The notes: a model not told the origin generated them from the sequence alone. DNA of 52,558 nt from Bacteroidales bacterium (GCA_024400755.1 JAKSMG010000014.1:1-52558); one strand, 5' to 3'; positions 15,636 through 25,291 are shown, counted from the first letter of the stretch. Numbers and translations are program-made.

Positions 15636-18600
15636 TACAGAACTAGTAGAGAAAATTAAGGAGTTTGGTAGAAAATATCAACTCAATATTCTTTATAGGG
15701 GTGCTTTGATATTCTTGTTTGTTACTATCTTGACATTTTTATTTTATGTCATTTTAGAATATTTCTCCTATTTTACCCCGACCGTCAGAAAAATTTTATT
15801 TTTCTCGTACGCTGTATTCTTTATTGTCACCCTGATTTTCTTTATCATCATTCCATTGCTAAAATATCTTGGTTTGGGTCGCCAGCTTTCCAATGAGCAA
15901 GTGGCCAAGATGGTGGGTTCTTATTTTCCTGAAATCGATGATAAGTTATTAAATTTATTGCAGCTTCAAAATCAATTAGATGCTGGAGATTATCAAAGTT
16001 ATGAGCTTTTAAGGACGGCTATTGACACGAAAACGGAGAAAATCAAACCATTTCCTTTCATTAAGGCCATCCATTTTGAAAAGACTACCAAATACTTGAA
16101 ATGGGCCATTATTCCCGTATTGGTTTTTCTCCTTATTTTTTCTATAAAAAGTGAAGTTATTACCGAACCGACGAAAAGAATTGTCAATTATAACCAAACC
16201 TACGAAAAGCCAGCTCCTTATTCAATTGAATTGCTGAATAATAAGTTGGTTAGTTTTCAACACGACGACTATACCGTTAAAATGAAAATAGTAGGTGAAG
16301 AATTGCCCAACGAACTATTCATTCTTTATAACAAAAAGAATTATAAATGTCATAAAGAAAGTAATTCTGAATTTTCGTACACTTTTTCCAATTTACAACA
16401 AGATGTTGAATTTCAATTATATACAGATGAAGTTACCTCTCAAACCTATTCATTGAATGTTTTACCCAAACCAGTTACGATTGGATTTTCAATGAAATTG
16501 AAATATCCTTCCTATCTGTGTAAAAATGATGAGGTTTTGGATAATGTGGGTAGTGTTTCAGTTCCAGAGGGAACAAAAATCACTTGGCAATTTTATACTA
16601 AAAATACCGACAATATTCAATTTCTTTACCAGAATAATGAGTTTAATCTAACTTCGGAAGACGATAATTTTGCGCTTGCTTTAACAGCAAAGGCGTCATT
16701 TGATTATTCTATTATCAACAAAAATAAGTTTTACATTTCAAGAGATACCATAAATCATTCTATATCAGTAATTAAAGATTTATATCCTGAAATTTACGTT
16801 GAAAGTAGGGTTGATTCGTTTTTTATGGATCGTTATTATTTCAAGGGGAATATTAAGGATGATTATGGTTTTTCCAATTTATACTTTGTTTATTCAAAAT
16901 TTGACGATAGAGGCCAATTGTTGCAATCCAATGTAAAAATACCTGTTCAAATAGAAAAAAGCGCTGTAATTCAAGATTTTTACTATTCTTTTGATGCTTC
17001 TACCTTACAAATGAATCCTGGTTATTCGTTGTCCTATCATTTTGAAGTTTATGACAATGATGGTGTCAATGGTCATAAGATGAGTAAGACGGGACAATTT
17101 GACTATAAAGTCAAGACTCAGGAAGAAATTGACAAGGATATTGAAAGGTCCAGTACGAAATCTAAGAGTGAAATGGATGAGTTGATGAAGGAATCATCTC
17201 AAATTCTAAAGGATATAGAAAAATTCAATCGTCAATTGAAGGAAACCAATAATCCGTCTTGGCAGGATAAAAAGAAGATGGAAGATTTGATGAAGAAGTT
17301 CAATGACTTGAAAAACCAATTGGATGAATTGAAGAAACAGCAAAGTATCAACAATAAAATTGAAGATCAGTACAAGAACTATTCTGAAGATATCCTGAAA
17401 AAGCAGATGGAACTTGAAAAGCGTATGGATGAGATGCTTTCCGACGAAATGAAGCAAATGCTTCAGGAAATGCAAAAGATGATGGAAAATATGAACAAGG
17501 ACCAAATGCAGAATTCCATTGATAAAATGAAAATGGATGCGAAAGACATTAATCAGTCCTTGGATCAGCAATTGCAATTGTACAAGGAATTGGAGATGGA
17601 GAAAAAGGTGAATGACTTTTTGCAGAAAACACGGGAATTGTCGCAAGAGCAAAAGAATTTATCAACGCAAACCAATAAGAAAGAGATCGGCAAGGAAGAT
17701 TTGATGAATCAGCAGCAGGAAATTCAAAACAAGTATAACGACTTGAAGAAGGACTTGAAGGAAATCCAAGATTTGAATAAAGAATTGGAACAACCCAATA
17801 AATTGCACAATACCGATTCATTACAGCAGCGTTTGGAACAAAACCTGAATAACGCTCAACAGCAATTGCAGAAGAATAATCGTTCAAAAGCCAGTGAAAA
17901 TCAAAAATCGGCGGCACAGAAAATGGAAGAGTTGGCCGATCAGCTTGAGCAGGATATGAATGAAAGTGAGTTGGATGAAATAACGGAGGACATTGCGGTT
18001 CTTCGTCAGATTTTGGATAATTTGGTTAAAGTTTCCTTTGATCAAGAGGATGCGCTTACGCAGACACAAAAGCTTGGAAAAAGGTCGCCCAATGTTTCCA
18101 ACATTCTTCAAAGTCAGCACCAAATAAGGGAAAATATGTCGCTTATTGAGGATTCTCTATTGGCTTTGGCACGCCGGCAGATGTCGGTTAAACCTTTTAT
18201 TACTAAGGAAGTCTCTAAAATTAATAGTTATATTGAATCTTCGCAGGCCCTATTGGATACGCGATCAATGTCCAAGGCGGCCCAAAATCAGCAGTTTGTG
18301 TTAACCTCTATGAATAATCTTTCCTTGATGTTGGCTGAGTCAATGCAAGAAATGAAGAAGCAGCAAAGCGAATGTAAATCGAAATGCAAGAAGCAAGGTA
18401 ATGGTTCTTGTAATAATCCCGGAGGAAAAGGCAAGAGTAAAAAGACGCGTGCGAAAGAAATGCAGCAGCAGTTGAATCGCCAAATGGAGGCAATGAAGAA
18501 AGCCATGGAGCAAGGAAAGCAGCAGCAAGGCCAGTCTGGAACACCTAAAATGAGTGAACAATTTGCCAAAATGGCCGCTCAGCAGGAAGCCATTCGGAAA

Positions 18601-18972
18601 ATGATGCAAGATTATCAAGACCAATTGAAATCTCAAAATGGAGTAGGAGATAAGTCATTGGATCAATTGATTGAGGATATGCAAAAGACTGAGAAAGAAT
18701 TGGTAAATAGAATACTAAATCAGCAGACAATCAATAGACAGAAAAACATCGAAACTCGTTTGTTGGAAAGTGAAAAGGCGGATAGAAAACAAGATGAGGA
18801 GAAAAAGCGTGAATCTACGGAAGGAAAAGACATTCTCAACAATAATCCTCCCAAGGATTGGAATCTGGATAAATCAAAGGAATCACAGCAAGAGATGCTC
18901 AAAACTGTTCCCGTCAATTTGAATTACTATTACAAGGAAAAAGTAAACAGCTACTTTTATAATATTGAGTAA
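15625..18972 (+). CDS. DUF4175 family membrane protein, 1115 aa
   Basis: Two TM helices near the N-terminus (about 24-46 and 55-78) and another near residue 155-172 precede a periplasmic beta-rich region (about 180-500). A very long Gln/Lys/Glu/Met-rich coiled-coil region follows (about 510-880), then a low-complexity Gln-rich stretch (KQQQGQSG, MQQQLNRQMEAMKKAM) and a C-terminus ending LNYYYKEKVNSYFYNIE. This matches the DUF4175 family of Bacteroidota, which has no known function. In this phylum it is often found beside ybeY and mnmG, as here. The Cys-containing patch near residue 912-925 (CKSKCKKQGNGSC) is unusual and may bind metal or form disulfides. Confidence 0.88.
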   Translation: MQTNTELVEKIKEFGRKYQLNILYRGALIFLFVTILTFLFYVILEYFSYFTPTVRKILFFSYAVFFIVTLIFFIIIPLLKYLGLGRQLSNEQVAKMVGSYFPEIDDKLLNLLQLQNQLDAGDYQSYELLRTAIDTKTEKIKPFPFIKAIHFEKTTKYLKWAIIPVLVFLLIFSIKSEVITEPTKRIVNYNQTYEKPAPYSIELLNNKLVSFQHDDYTVKMKIVGEELPNELFILYNKKNYKCHKESNSEFSYTFSNLQQDVEFQLYTDEVTSQTYSLNVLPKPVTIGFSMKLKYPSYLCKNDEVLDNVGSVSVPEGTKITWQFYTKNTDNIQFLYQNNEFNLTSEDDNFALALTAKASFDYSIINKNKFYISRDTINHSISVIKDLYPEIYVESRVDSFFMDRYYFKGNIKDDYGFSNLYFVYSKFDDRGQLLQSNVKIPVQIEKSAVIQDFYYSFDASTLQMNPGYSLSYHFEVYDNDGVNGHKMSKTGQFDYKVKTQEEIDKDIERSSTKSKSEMDELMKESSQILKDIEKFNRQLKETNNPSWQDKKKMEDLMKKFNDLKNQLDELKKQQSINNKIEDQYKNYSEDILKKQMELEKRMDEMLSDEMKQMLQEMQKMMENMNKDQMQNSIDKMKMDAKDINQSLDQQLQLYKELEMEKKVNDFLQKTRELSQEQKNLSTQTNKKEIGKEDLMNQQQEIQNKYNDLKKDLKEIQDLNKELEQPNKLHNTDSLQQRLEQNLNNAQQQLQKNNRSKASENQKSAAQKMEELADQLEQDMNESELDEITEDIAVLRQILDNLVKVSFDQEDALTQTQKLGKRSPNVSNILQSQHQIRENMSLIEDSLLALARRQMSVKPFITKEVSKINSYIESSQALLDTRSMSKAAQNQQFVLTSMNNLSLMLAESMQEMKKQQSECKSKCKKQGNGSCNNPGGKGKSKKTRAKEMQQQLNRQMEAMKKAMEQGKQQQGQSGTPKMSEQFAKMAAQQEAIRKMMQDYQDQLKSQNGVGDKSLDQLIEDMQKTEKELVNRILNQQTINRQKNIETRLLESEKADRKQDEEKKRESTEGKDILNNNPPKDWNLDKSKESQQEMLKTVPVNLNYYYKEKVNSYFYNIE

Positions 18973-18976
18973 TTTT

Positions 18977-18992
18977 CTTTCCACGTGAAACA
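18977..18992 (+). promoter_or_regulatory. parS-like 16-mer
   Basis: CTTTCCACGTGAAACA matches 13 of 16 positions of the palindromic ParB site TGTTTCACGTGAAACA. It lies in the gap after the DUF4175 gene. A second similar 16-mer lies at the start of mnmG. Confidence 0.35.
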
Positions 18993-19036
18993 GTCATAGA
19001 ATAAGTTTAAAATCAGGCATTTACAAACACGGTTTT

Positions 19037-20077
19037 ATGAGGAAATTTATTTGTTTTTTTCTTGCAATATTTTTTGTTTTCCCTTTATGCGTTGCCGATG
19101 GCTATAAAGTTTTATTTATTGGCAATAGCTATACTCAGGTAAATAATCTTCCGCAAGTTATTGCCACGTTGGCTGAATCTACAGGTGACACTTTGCTTTA
19201 TGATTCAAATACGCCTGGTGGATATACTTTTAGGCAGCATTTGAATAATGCGACGACCAATGCGTTAATTCAACAGGGAGATTGGGATTATGTGGTTTTA
19301 CAGGCCCAGAGCCAGGAACCGTCCTTCCCTGATGGTCAGTTTATGAACGAAACTTATCCGTTTGCCAAGCAGCTGTGTGAGCTGGTAAGACAATACAATC
19401 CTTCCGCCAAAGTGGTTTTTTATATGACCTGGGGTAGAAAGAATGGTGATAGTGACAATTGTCCTTATTTTCCGCCTCTTTGTACGTATGGGGGAATGGA
19501 CAGTTTGCTCTATTTGCGTTATATGACTATGGCTCGAGATTTTGAAGCGGAAGTGTCGCCCGTTGGTGCGTTATGGCATTATTTGCGTGATAACAACCCT
19601 AATATTGAATTGTATGCTTCAGACGGAAGTCATCCCAGCTTGGCTGGAACATACGCTGCGGCGTGTTCTTTTTATACGGTTTTCTTTCACAAGAATCCTT
19701 GTATAATCAATAATGATTATACCCTTTCTCACGATGTGGCAAATAAGATAAGAATTGCCACCGAAAAAGTGGTGTATGATTCTTTGGCAAAGTGGTATGT
19801 CGATGTCCCAATGACTATTGCGGCTGTACCTTTTACATCGTCTATTCAGCTTTTTCCGAATCCTGCATCAAATAATATTTCACTTGTTGCTGATTTTGTA
19901 CCTACAAATATTTCGATTTATAATATGTTGGGTCAATTGACGCATTCATTGAAAGCGTTTACTTCTAATGAGATAAATATTGATATTTCATCTTTGCAAA
20001 ATGGTCTATATTTAATGCAAGTTACTGATAATAAGCAAAATAAATATTTTTACAGGTTCGTCAAAAAAAATAATTAA
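19037..20077 (+). CDS. secreted SGNH/DUF4886-type hydrolase with T9SS sorting domain
   Basis: This 346-residue protein has a signal peptide (about 1-21) and an SGNH-hydrolase-like domain (about 24-240). Block I is VLFIGNSYT (Ser31), and the C-terminal catalytic block is SDGSHPSLAGTY with Asp-x-x-His-like spacing. The last 75 residues form a type A T9SS C-terminal domain (IQLFPNPASNNISL, IYNMLGQL, LQNGLYLMQV), so it should be exported through the Por secretion system and attached to the cell surface. Likely an esterase or lipase-like enzyme acting on carbohydrate acyl groups; the substrate cannot be read from sequence. It interrupts the usual DUF4175-ybeY adjacency and overlaps ybeY by one base. 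Confidence 0.85.
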   Translation: MRKFICFFLAIFFVFPLCVADGYKVLFIGNSYTQVNNLPQVIATLAESTGDTLLYDSNTPGGYTFRQHLNNATTNALIQQGDWDYVVLQAQSQEPSFPDGQFMNETYPFAKQLCELVRQYNPSAKVVFYMTWGRKNGDSDNCPYFPPLCTYGGMDSLLYLRYMTMARDFEAEVSPVGALWHYLRDNNPNIELYASDGSHPSLAGTYAAACSFYTVFFHKNPCIINNDYTLSHDVANKIRIATEKVVYDSLAKWYVDVPMTIAAVPFTSSIQLFPNPASNNISLVADFVPTNISIYNMLGQLTHSLKAFTSNEINIDISSLQNGLYLMQVTDNKQNKYFYRFVKKNN

Positions 20078-20502
20078 TGATTAGTTTTACCAATCTTCCA
20101 TTAGAGTTAGAAGGAGTTAATTTCAAACTTAAGCAGTGGCTTAAAGAAATAATCAGACAGGAGGGATTTGAGCCTGGCGACATCAAATATTTTTTTTATA
20201 ATGATGAACAATTACTTGAGGTAAATCTCAAGTTTTTGAATCACGATACTTATACGGACATCATTACGTTTGATTATGGTGAAGCAAATTTGGTGCAGGG
20301 AGAAATCTATATTAGTGAAGAAAGAATCAGAGAAAATGCGGTAACAATGGGTCAAGCTCTTTTTGACGAAATGCTCAGGGTGGTGGTTCACGGTGTTTTG
20401 CACTTGTGCGGATATAAGGATAAAACGGCAGAGGATGCTTCGGTGATGCGGCAAAAAGAATCGTGGTCCATTCAATGCTATAAAAAATTAAATTCCAAAT
20501 AA
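20077..20502 (+). CDS. ybeY: endoribonuclease YbeY, rRNA maturation factor
   Basis: A 141-residue UPF0054 protein. The zinc-site signature is [11 protein letters not shown], with His105 and His109. The third ligand position, usually His, is Asp115, which I believe is common in Bacteroidota homologs. Upstream DIITFDYG and GEIYIS strands match the family. YbeY acts in 16S rRNA 3'-end maturation and ribosome quality control. The start ATG overlaps the stop of the preceding gene (TAATG), and mnmG follows 16 bp later. Confidence 0.93.
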   Translation: MISFTNLPLELEGVNFKLKQWLKEIIRQEGFEPGDIKYFFYNDEQLLEVNLKFLNHDTYTDIITFDYGEANLVQGEIYISEERIRENAVTMGQALFDEMLRVVVHGVLHLCGYKDKTAEDASVMRQKESWSIQCYKKLNSK

Positions 20503-20518
20503 TCAGAATATTACAACA

Positions 20519-22399
20519 ATGTTTCACATGAAAAACGAGGATATTTTTGATGTAATTGTGGTCGGTGCCGGACATGCTGGTTGTGAGGCGGCGGTGGCAG
20601 CTTCCCGCTTGGGAAGCAGAACCTTGTTGATCACAATGCATCTGGGATTGGTTGCCCAAATGTCGTGTAATCCGGCTATGGGTGGAATTGCAAAAGGACA
20701 AATTGTAAAAGAAATTGACGCACTCGGTGGTTTTTCGGGTATAGTTGCTGACCAATCCACAGTCCAATTTAGAATGCTCAATCGATCCAAAGGACCTGCT
20801 ATGTGGAGTCCAAGAACGCAAAACGACAAATATCTTTTTTCTCAATGTTGGAAACAGATTCTTGAGCAACAGGAAAATTTGGAATTGCGTCAAGATACCG
20901 TGATTGATATTTTGTTTGAACAGAATCAAGTGATAGGTATTAAATCACAGCAGGGGAACATTATTTATGGAAGAAAAGTTATTTTAACTAATGGTACTTT
21001 CTTGAATGGCAGAATCCATATCGGGGAGGTAAACTTTGCTGGGGGAAGAATGGGGGAGAGCAATTCCCTGTTTCTTTCGGATAAATTAAAGGACTATGGA
21101 TTTACTGTAAAAAAACTGAAAACAGGAACCCCGGTTAGAATAGATAAGCGCACTGTTGATTTTTCAAAAATGGAAGAACAAAAGGGCGATGAGAATCCTG
21201 ACAAATTTTCCTTCACTAATACAAGTACTGTAGAGAATCAAATGAGTTGCTGGATTACCTATACTAATCCAAATGTTCATGATATATTGCGAACAGGATT
21301 CGAATTTTCACCTATGTTTCAGGGAAGAATCCAAGGCGTGGGACCAAGATATTGCCCTTCTATAGAAGATAAAATCAATCGTTTTTCCGAACGCGAACGA
21401 CACCAACTATTTTTGGAACCCGAAGGTCGTTATACCAATGAATATTATTTGAATGGCTTTTCATCGTCGCTTCCTGAACAGGTTCAAATTGATGCTATGC
21501 ATTTAATTCCCGGTTTGGAAAATGCCAAAGTGTTTAGACCCGGTTATGCCATAGAATATGACTATTTTGATCCTACCCAACTTAAATTTTCCTTGGAATC
21601 AAAATTGGTGTCCGGATTATATTTGGCTGGTCAGGTAAATGGTACTACCGGTTACGAGGAAGCCGCTTGCCAGGGATTGATAGCGGGTATCAATGCGCAC
21701 CTTTCTCTGCATGATAAACAACCATTGGTTTTAAGTCGCTCGCAAGCTTATATTGGAGTTTTAATCGATGACCTGGTGACAAAAGGTGTAGAAGATCCAT
21801 ATCGTATGTTTACTTCGCGTGCAGAATATAGAATCCTGCTTCGTCAAGATAATGCCGATGAACGCCTCACTCCAATAGGACATCAAATTGGATTAATTGA
21901 TGATTCTCGGTATAAAATTATGTGTCAAAAATATGAACGCCAAGCTTCCTTTGCAGAATATTTGTCCGTTCATCATGCAAAACCTGTGGAAGTAAATGAC
22001 TATTTGTCTTCCATCGAGACATCCATCATCGAGCAAAGAACAAAATATGCTCACCTTTTATTGCGTCCGCAAGTTGAATTGTCAAAACTGAAAAATTGCT
22101 GTTCCAATATTCAAGAATTTATTACGGATAACAATATTTCATCTACTGAACAACAAAATACAGAAATTTTAATCAAGTACGCCAACTATATCGAAAAGGA
22201 AAAAGAGATGGCCGATAAATTATCCAATTTGGATAATATCAAAATTTCTCCAAATTTTGATTATAAAAATTTCCCTTCATTGTCTTTGGAAGCCCGCGAA
22301 AAACTTTCTCGCGTTAAGCCGGAAAATTTGGGCCAGGCATCACGAATTAGCGGGGTCAGTCCATCGGACATTGCTGCTTTAATGATCTACTTAAGATAA
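20519..22399 (+). CDS. mnmG: tRNA uridine 5-carboxymethylaminomethyl modification enzyme MnmG (GidA)
   Basis: A 626-residue FAD protein with N-terminal dinucleotide-binding motif GAGHAGCEA (16-24). It has the family blocks [45 protein letters not shown], the [22 protein letters not shown] region, and the C-terminal helical domain ending [16 protein letters not shown]. With MnmE it installs cmnm5 at U34 of tRNAs. The length is normal. ATG 20519 gives [10 protein letters not shown], and a second ATG at 20528 is possible. The first codons coincide with a parS-like 16-mer. It is last in the ybeY unit, followed by a long inverted repeat. Confidence 0.97.
   Translation: MFHMKNEDIFDVIVVGAGHAGCEAAVAASRLGSRTLLITMHLGLVAQMSCNPAMGGIAKGQIVKEIDALGGFSGIVADQSTVQFRMLNRSKGPAMWSPRTQNDKYLFSQCWKQILEQQENLELRQDTVIDILFEQNQVIGIKSQQGNIIYGRKVILTNGTFLNGRIHIGEVNFAGGRMGESNSLFLSDKLKDYGFTVKKLKTGTPVRIDKRTVDFSKMEEQKGDENPDKFSFTNTSTVENQMSCWITYTNPNVHDILRTGFEFSPMFQGRIQGVGPRYCPSIEDKINRFSERERHQLFLEPEGRYTNEYYLNGFSSSLPEQVQIDAMHLIPGLENAKVFRPGYAIEYDYFDPTQLKFSLESKLVSGLYLAGQVNGTTGYEEAACQGLIAGINAHLSLHDKQPLVLSRSQAYIGVLIDDLVTKGVEDPYRMFTSRAEYRILLRQDNADERLTPIGHQIGLIDDSRYKIMCQKYERQASFAEYLSVHHAKPVEVNDYLSSIETSIIEQRTKYAHLLLRPQVELSKLKNCCSNIQEFITDNNISSTEQQNTEILIKYANYIEKEKEMADKLSNLDNIKISPNFDYKNFPSLSLEAREKLSRVKPENLGQASRISGVSPSDIAALMIYLR
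20520..20535 (+). promoter_or_regulatory. parS-like 16-mer at the start of mnmG
   Basis: TGTTTCACATGAAAAA matches 14 of 16 positions of TGTTTCACGTGAAACA. It overlaps codons 1-6 of mnmG, a gene often found near bacterial origins. Confidence 0.35.
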
Positions 22400-22425
22400 A
22401 TGATTAATAATCAACCATTTATGAT

Positions 22426-22507
22426 AAATATTTGATTTAAGACGTTTTCTTAAAAAAAACGAGTCGTAAATCTTATTTTTCATTATTGTGCCTTAAATCA
22501 AATATTT
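22426..22507. repeat. long inverted repeat between mnmG and metK
   Basis: A perfect 16-bp inverted repeat, AAATATTTGATTTAAG (22426-22441) and CTTAAATCAAATATTT (22492-22507), encloses 50 bp. The enclosed DNA holds a smaller CGTTTT/AAAACG stem. It follows the mnmG stop by 26 bp and could end or stabilise that transcript, though it lacks an immediate T run. Confidence 0.6.
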
Positions 22508-22589
22508 TACATAACTTATTGAAAATCAACAAGGTTTTTTTGTCCTTTTTAAAAGTCTGAATTTTTCGATTATTTTCAAATTTTTTTTG

Positions 22590-22597
22590 TACTTTTG
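22590..22597 (+). promoter_or_regulatory. -7 promoter box (TACTTTTG) for metK
   Basis: TACTTTTG matches TAnnTTTG. Transcription would begin near 22604, just before the riboswitch. Confidence 0.6.
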
Positions 22598-22608
22598 CAT
22601 TGAAAAAA

Positions 22609-22660
22609 TGTGGATAGATTTATCATGATTGCAACCACGAGAAAAAATGCTAAAACATCA
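22609..22660 (+). ncRNA. SAM-II type riboswitch in the metK leader
   Basis: The element follows the SAM-II layout in order. P1 5' strand is GTGG (22610-22613), then the conserved GATTT (22617-22621) and ATTGCA (22628-22633). The P1 3' strand is CCAC (22635-22638), followed by an A-rich linker and GCTAAAA (22649-22655). Pseudoknot pairing is available between GCA (22631-22633) and TGC (22648-22650), and between ATG (22625-22627) and CAT (22656-22658). The known SAM-II aptamer has the same blocks (GAUUU, UUGCA, GCUAAA). Its position before the SAM synthetase gene fits feedback by SAM. The aptamer ends about 50 nt before the start codon. Confidence 0.78.
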
Positions 22661-22712
22661 AATCTCCACTTTTTTCGTTCACATAATTTTAACCCATAAA
22701 CCAAATTGTATT

Positions 22713-23999
22713 ATGAGCTATCTATTCACATCTGAATCAGTATCTGAAGGACACCCCGATAAGGTGAGTGATCAAATTTCAGACGCTTTGTTGGATTCAT
22801 TCCTTGCTCAGGACCCTGAATCAAAAGTGGCTTGCGAAACATTAGTAACCACGGGTTTAGTGGTTTGCGCAGGTGAAGTTAAAACCAATGCTTACGTTCC
22901 CATAGACGACGTTGCACGAAAAGTGATTGCGAAAATTGGTTATACCAAGAGCGATTACCAATTTGATTCTAATTCTTGTGCGGTTATTTCTGCCATTCAC
23001 GGTCAATCTGGCGACATCAATCAAGGCGTTGAACGTGCGAAAAAGGAAAACCAAGGGGCTGGAGACCAAGGTATGATGTTTGGTTATGCCTGTAACGAAA
23101 TGGAAAATTATATGCCCATTACCATTGAACTGGCGCATAGAATTTTACAGGAATTAGCCGCTATTCGCAAAGAGGGAAAAAAGATGAAGTATCTCCGTCC
23201 GGATGCCAAATCGCAGGTTACCTTGGAATATGCCGACAATGGAAAGCCAAAGCGTATCGACACGATTGTCATATCCACCCAACACGATGATTTTGAAAAA
23301 GATGAAGTTAAAATGCAGGAAATCATCAAGCAGGATATTATTAAAATTCTGCTTCCGAGAGTTATCAAAACTTGTCCGAAAAAAGTCAAGGCGTTATTTA
23401 AAAACGACTACCGACTTTTGGTTAATCCAACGGGTAAGTTTGTAATCGGCGGACCTCACGGCGACACTGGTTTGACTGGAAGAAAGATTATCGTTGATAC
23501 CTACGGCGGTCATGGTGCTCACGGCGGCGGTGCCTTTTCGGGAAAAGATTCTTCTAAGGTTGACCGTTCAGCTGCGTATGCCGCTCGTCATATTGCAAAG
23601 AATATGGTGGCCGCGGGGTTGTGCGACAAGGCCCTTGTGCAGGTTTCTTACGCCATTGGACAGGCAGCACCGGTAAGTATCAATGTAAATACTTATGGTA
23701 CAGCTAAAATTAAAATGAAAGACGGCGAAATCGCACAAAAAGTTGCCCAAATTTTTCCAATGCGTCCATACGATATCGTGGAAAGATTCCAATTGAAAAA
23801 TCCTATTTTTGAACCTACGGCTTCTTACGGGCATTTTGGTCGTGACACCTACGAAAGTGAAGTGGAAGTTTTCTATCAAGATGATACTACTTTCTCAAAA
23901 AAATCAGAAGGAAAAACCAAATTTTTCAAAAAGGTGCGCTTTTTCGGTTGGGAACAACTGAACTACGTTGATCGCTTGAAAAAGGAATTTAATTTGTAA
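22713..23999 (+). CDS. metK: S-adenosylmethionine synthase
   Basis: A 428-residue enzyme with all family blocks: [53 protein letters not shown] and [19 protein letters not shown]. It makes SAM from methionine and ATP. The frame is open from 22629, but that longer start would translate through the SAM-II element, so ATG 22713 (MSYLFTSES) is chosen. The length is slightly above the usual 385-430 range of the family, as seen in Bacteroidota. It is followed after one base by a serine hydrolase gene, probably cotranscribed. Confidence 0.97.
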   Translation: MSYLFTSESVSEGHPDKVSDQISDALLDSFLAQDPESKVACETLVTTGLVVCAGEVKTNAYVPIDDVARKVIAKIGYTKSDYQFDSNSCAVISAIHGQSGDINQGVERAKKENQGAGDQGMMFGYACNEMENYMPITIELAHRILQELAAIRKEGKKMKYLRPDAKSQVTLEYADNGKPKRIDTIVISTQHDDFEKDEVKMQEIIKQDIIKILLPRVIKTCPKKVKALFKNDYRLLVNPTGKFVIGGPHGDTGLTGRKIIVDTYGGHGAHGGGAFSGKDSSKVDRSAAYAARHIAKNMVAAGLCDKALVQVSYAIGQAAPVSINVNTYGTAKIKMKDGEIAQKVAQIFPMRPYDIVERFQLKNPIFEPTASYGHFGRDTYESEVEVFYQDDTTFSKKSEGKTKFFKKVRFFGWEQLNYVDRLKKEFNL

Positions 24000-24000
24000 A

Positions 24001-25209
24001 ATGCGTCACTTATTCTCATTCTTGCTGTTTTTGGCCTTTTTTGTGCCGGTTGGAGCCCAAACGATACGGGTTGAACATCCTGTTGGGAAAGAACTCAAAA
24101 GTCTTTCCACGGGCGAAATTAACGCTATTTTTGACAGGGCAAATCCGTGGCTTAAAATTAAAGCCCTCCAAGAAATGTCCGACAATATGAATCTTAATGG
24201 TTCCATATTGATTGCTTTGGATGACAAAGTTGTCGTTAGAAGGACTTATGGTTACGCTCGTCTGTACAAAAAAGGTAAAGATTTGGCAGGAATGACTTTG
24301 GAACAATTGACTCGTGCTCGCGGCAAATCAGAAAATAAACTGTTGCATACTACGCCTTACGAACTGGCATCGTTGTCAAAACAATTTACCGCCGCCGCCA
24401 TTTTGAAGTTGGTTTCGCAAGGCAAATTACAGCTAACCGATTATCTGACAAAGTTTTATCCTGAAAATCCGTATTCTGGAATCACTATTCATCACTTACT
24501 AAGCCATACTTCGGGCTTGCCTGAATATTTTAACTTTCCTGATGAATATTGGAGTGATACGAATTTTGTATCCAATAGTTTTGCCATAGCAAAGCTTTTC
24601 TCCAGTAGAAATAAAATTCTGTTTAAGCCCGGCGCCAACTATAAATATACCAATACCAATTATTTGTTGTTGGCCGATATAGTGGAGAAAGTTTTAGGCA
24701 TTAAGTTTGAAAAATATATGGCTGATAGTATTTTTACGCCCATTGGGATGAAAAATACGTTCTATTATACGGAAAAAGCTTCAAAAAAAGGGATAGTTTT
24801 TCCCCGTGGCCATTTGGGCTCTGGTGAAGAAGTGGCTTTTGAGCCCTTGGATGGAACATTGGGAGATAAAGGCTTGTATTCCTATCCCGAGGCCCTGATG
24901 AAATGGAAAATTGCTTATTTTAATGAATATTCCGTCATACCTAAAGAGTGGGTTGTTAAAGCGATGTCCCCACAAAACAAATTGCATAATGGGGCAAGAC
25001 CTTCAGAACTATATGGTTATGGTCTTCATATTGAAGATGATCCCTGTCACGGACGTTTGATTTATCACGGGGGCTTGTGGCACGGTTTTAATCATATTAT
25101 GATGTATCGGCCTTCTGACAATTTGTTGTTCATTTGCCTAAGCAATTACCGAAATAGGGCCCACATAGGTAAATCTTCAGTGATTTTGACCATTGTTGAT
25201 GGAGTATAA
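24001..25209 (+). CDS. exported beta-lactamase-family serine hydrolase (class C-like)
   Basis: A 402-residue protein with signal peptide (about 1-20) and a class C beta-lactamase/DD-peptidase fold. The nucleophile motif SxxK is S124-LS-K127 in ELASLSKQFTA, the Tyr motif is YTNTNY (in the YxN position), and the third motif is YHGG near the C-terminus, in place of KTG. The HGG form is typical of esterase or peptidase members, not true beta-lactamases. It probably acts in the periplasm on peptidoglycan peptides or other amides or esters. The start lies one base past the metK stop, and a bidirectional terminator follows. Confidence 0.87.
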   Translation: MRHLFSFLLFLAFFVPVGAQTIRVEHPVGKELKSLSTGEINAIFDRANPWLKIKALQEMSDNMNLNGSILIALDDKVVVRRTYGYARLYKKGKDLAGMTLEQLTRARGKSENKLLHTTPYELASLSKQFTAAAILKLVSQGKLQLTDYLTKFYPENPYSGITIHHLLSHTSGLPEYFNFPDEYWSDTNFVSNSFAIAKLFSSRNKILFKPGANYKYTNTNYLLLADIVEKVLGIKFEKYMADSIFTPIGMKNTFYYTEKASKKGIVFPRGHLGSGEEVAFEPLDGTLGDKGLYSYPEALMKWKIAYFNEYSVIPKEWVVKAMSPQNKLHNGARPSELYGYGLHIEDDPCHGRLIYHGGLWHGFNHIMMYRPSDNLLFICLSNYRNRAHIGKSSVILTIVDGV

Positions 25210-25227
25210 ACGAACTTTGATGAATTA

Positions 25228-25266
25228 AAAAGCTGATTCATAATTTCTTGTGAATCAGCTTTTTTT
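25228..25266. terminator. bidirectional rho-independent terminator
   Basis: The stem AAAGCTGATTCA / TGAATCAGCTTT with a 10-nt loop is bounded by A and T runs on both sides. It ends the metK unit on the plus strand and the purL operon on the minus strand. Confidence 0.93.
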
Positions 25267-25291
25267 GTAGTGACAAGGTTGAATTTCAGAA

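Noticed and set aside
17206-18730. Several Leu/His/Phe-rich minus-strand frames inside the DUF4175 gene
   Set aside because: They are antisense to the Gln/Lys/Glu-rich coiled coil, which naturally leaves open complementary frames.
22629-22712. Longer metK start at 22629
   Set aside because: The extra residues are unlike the family and would translate through the SAM-II element.
24001-25209. True beta-lactamase resistance gene
   Set aside because: The third motif is HGG rather than KTG, and the gene sits in a housekeeping run after metK, so a cell-wall or esterase-type hydrolase is more likely.
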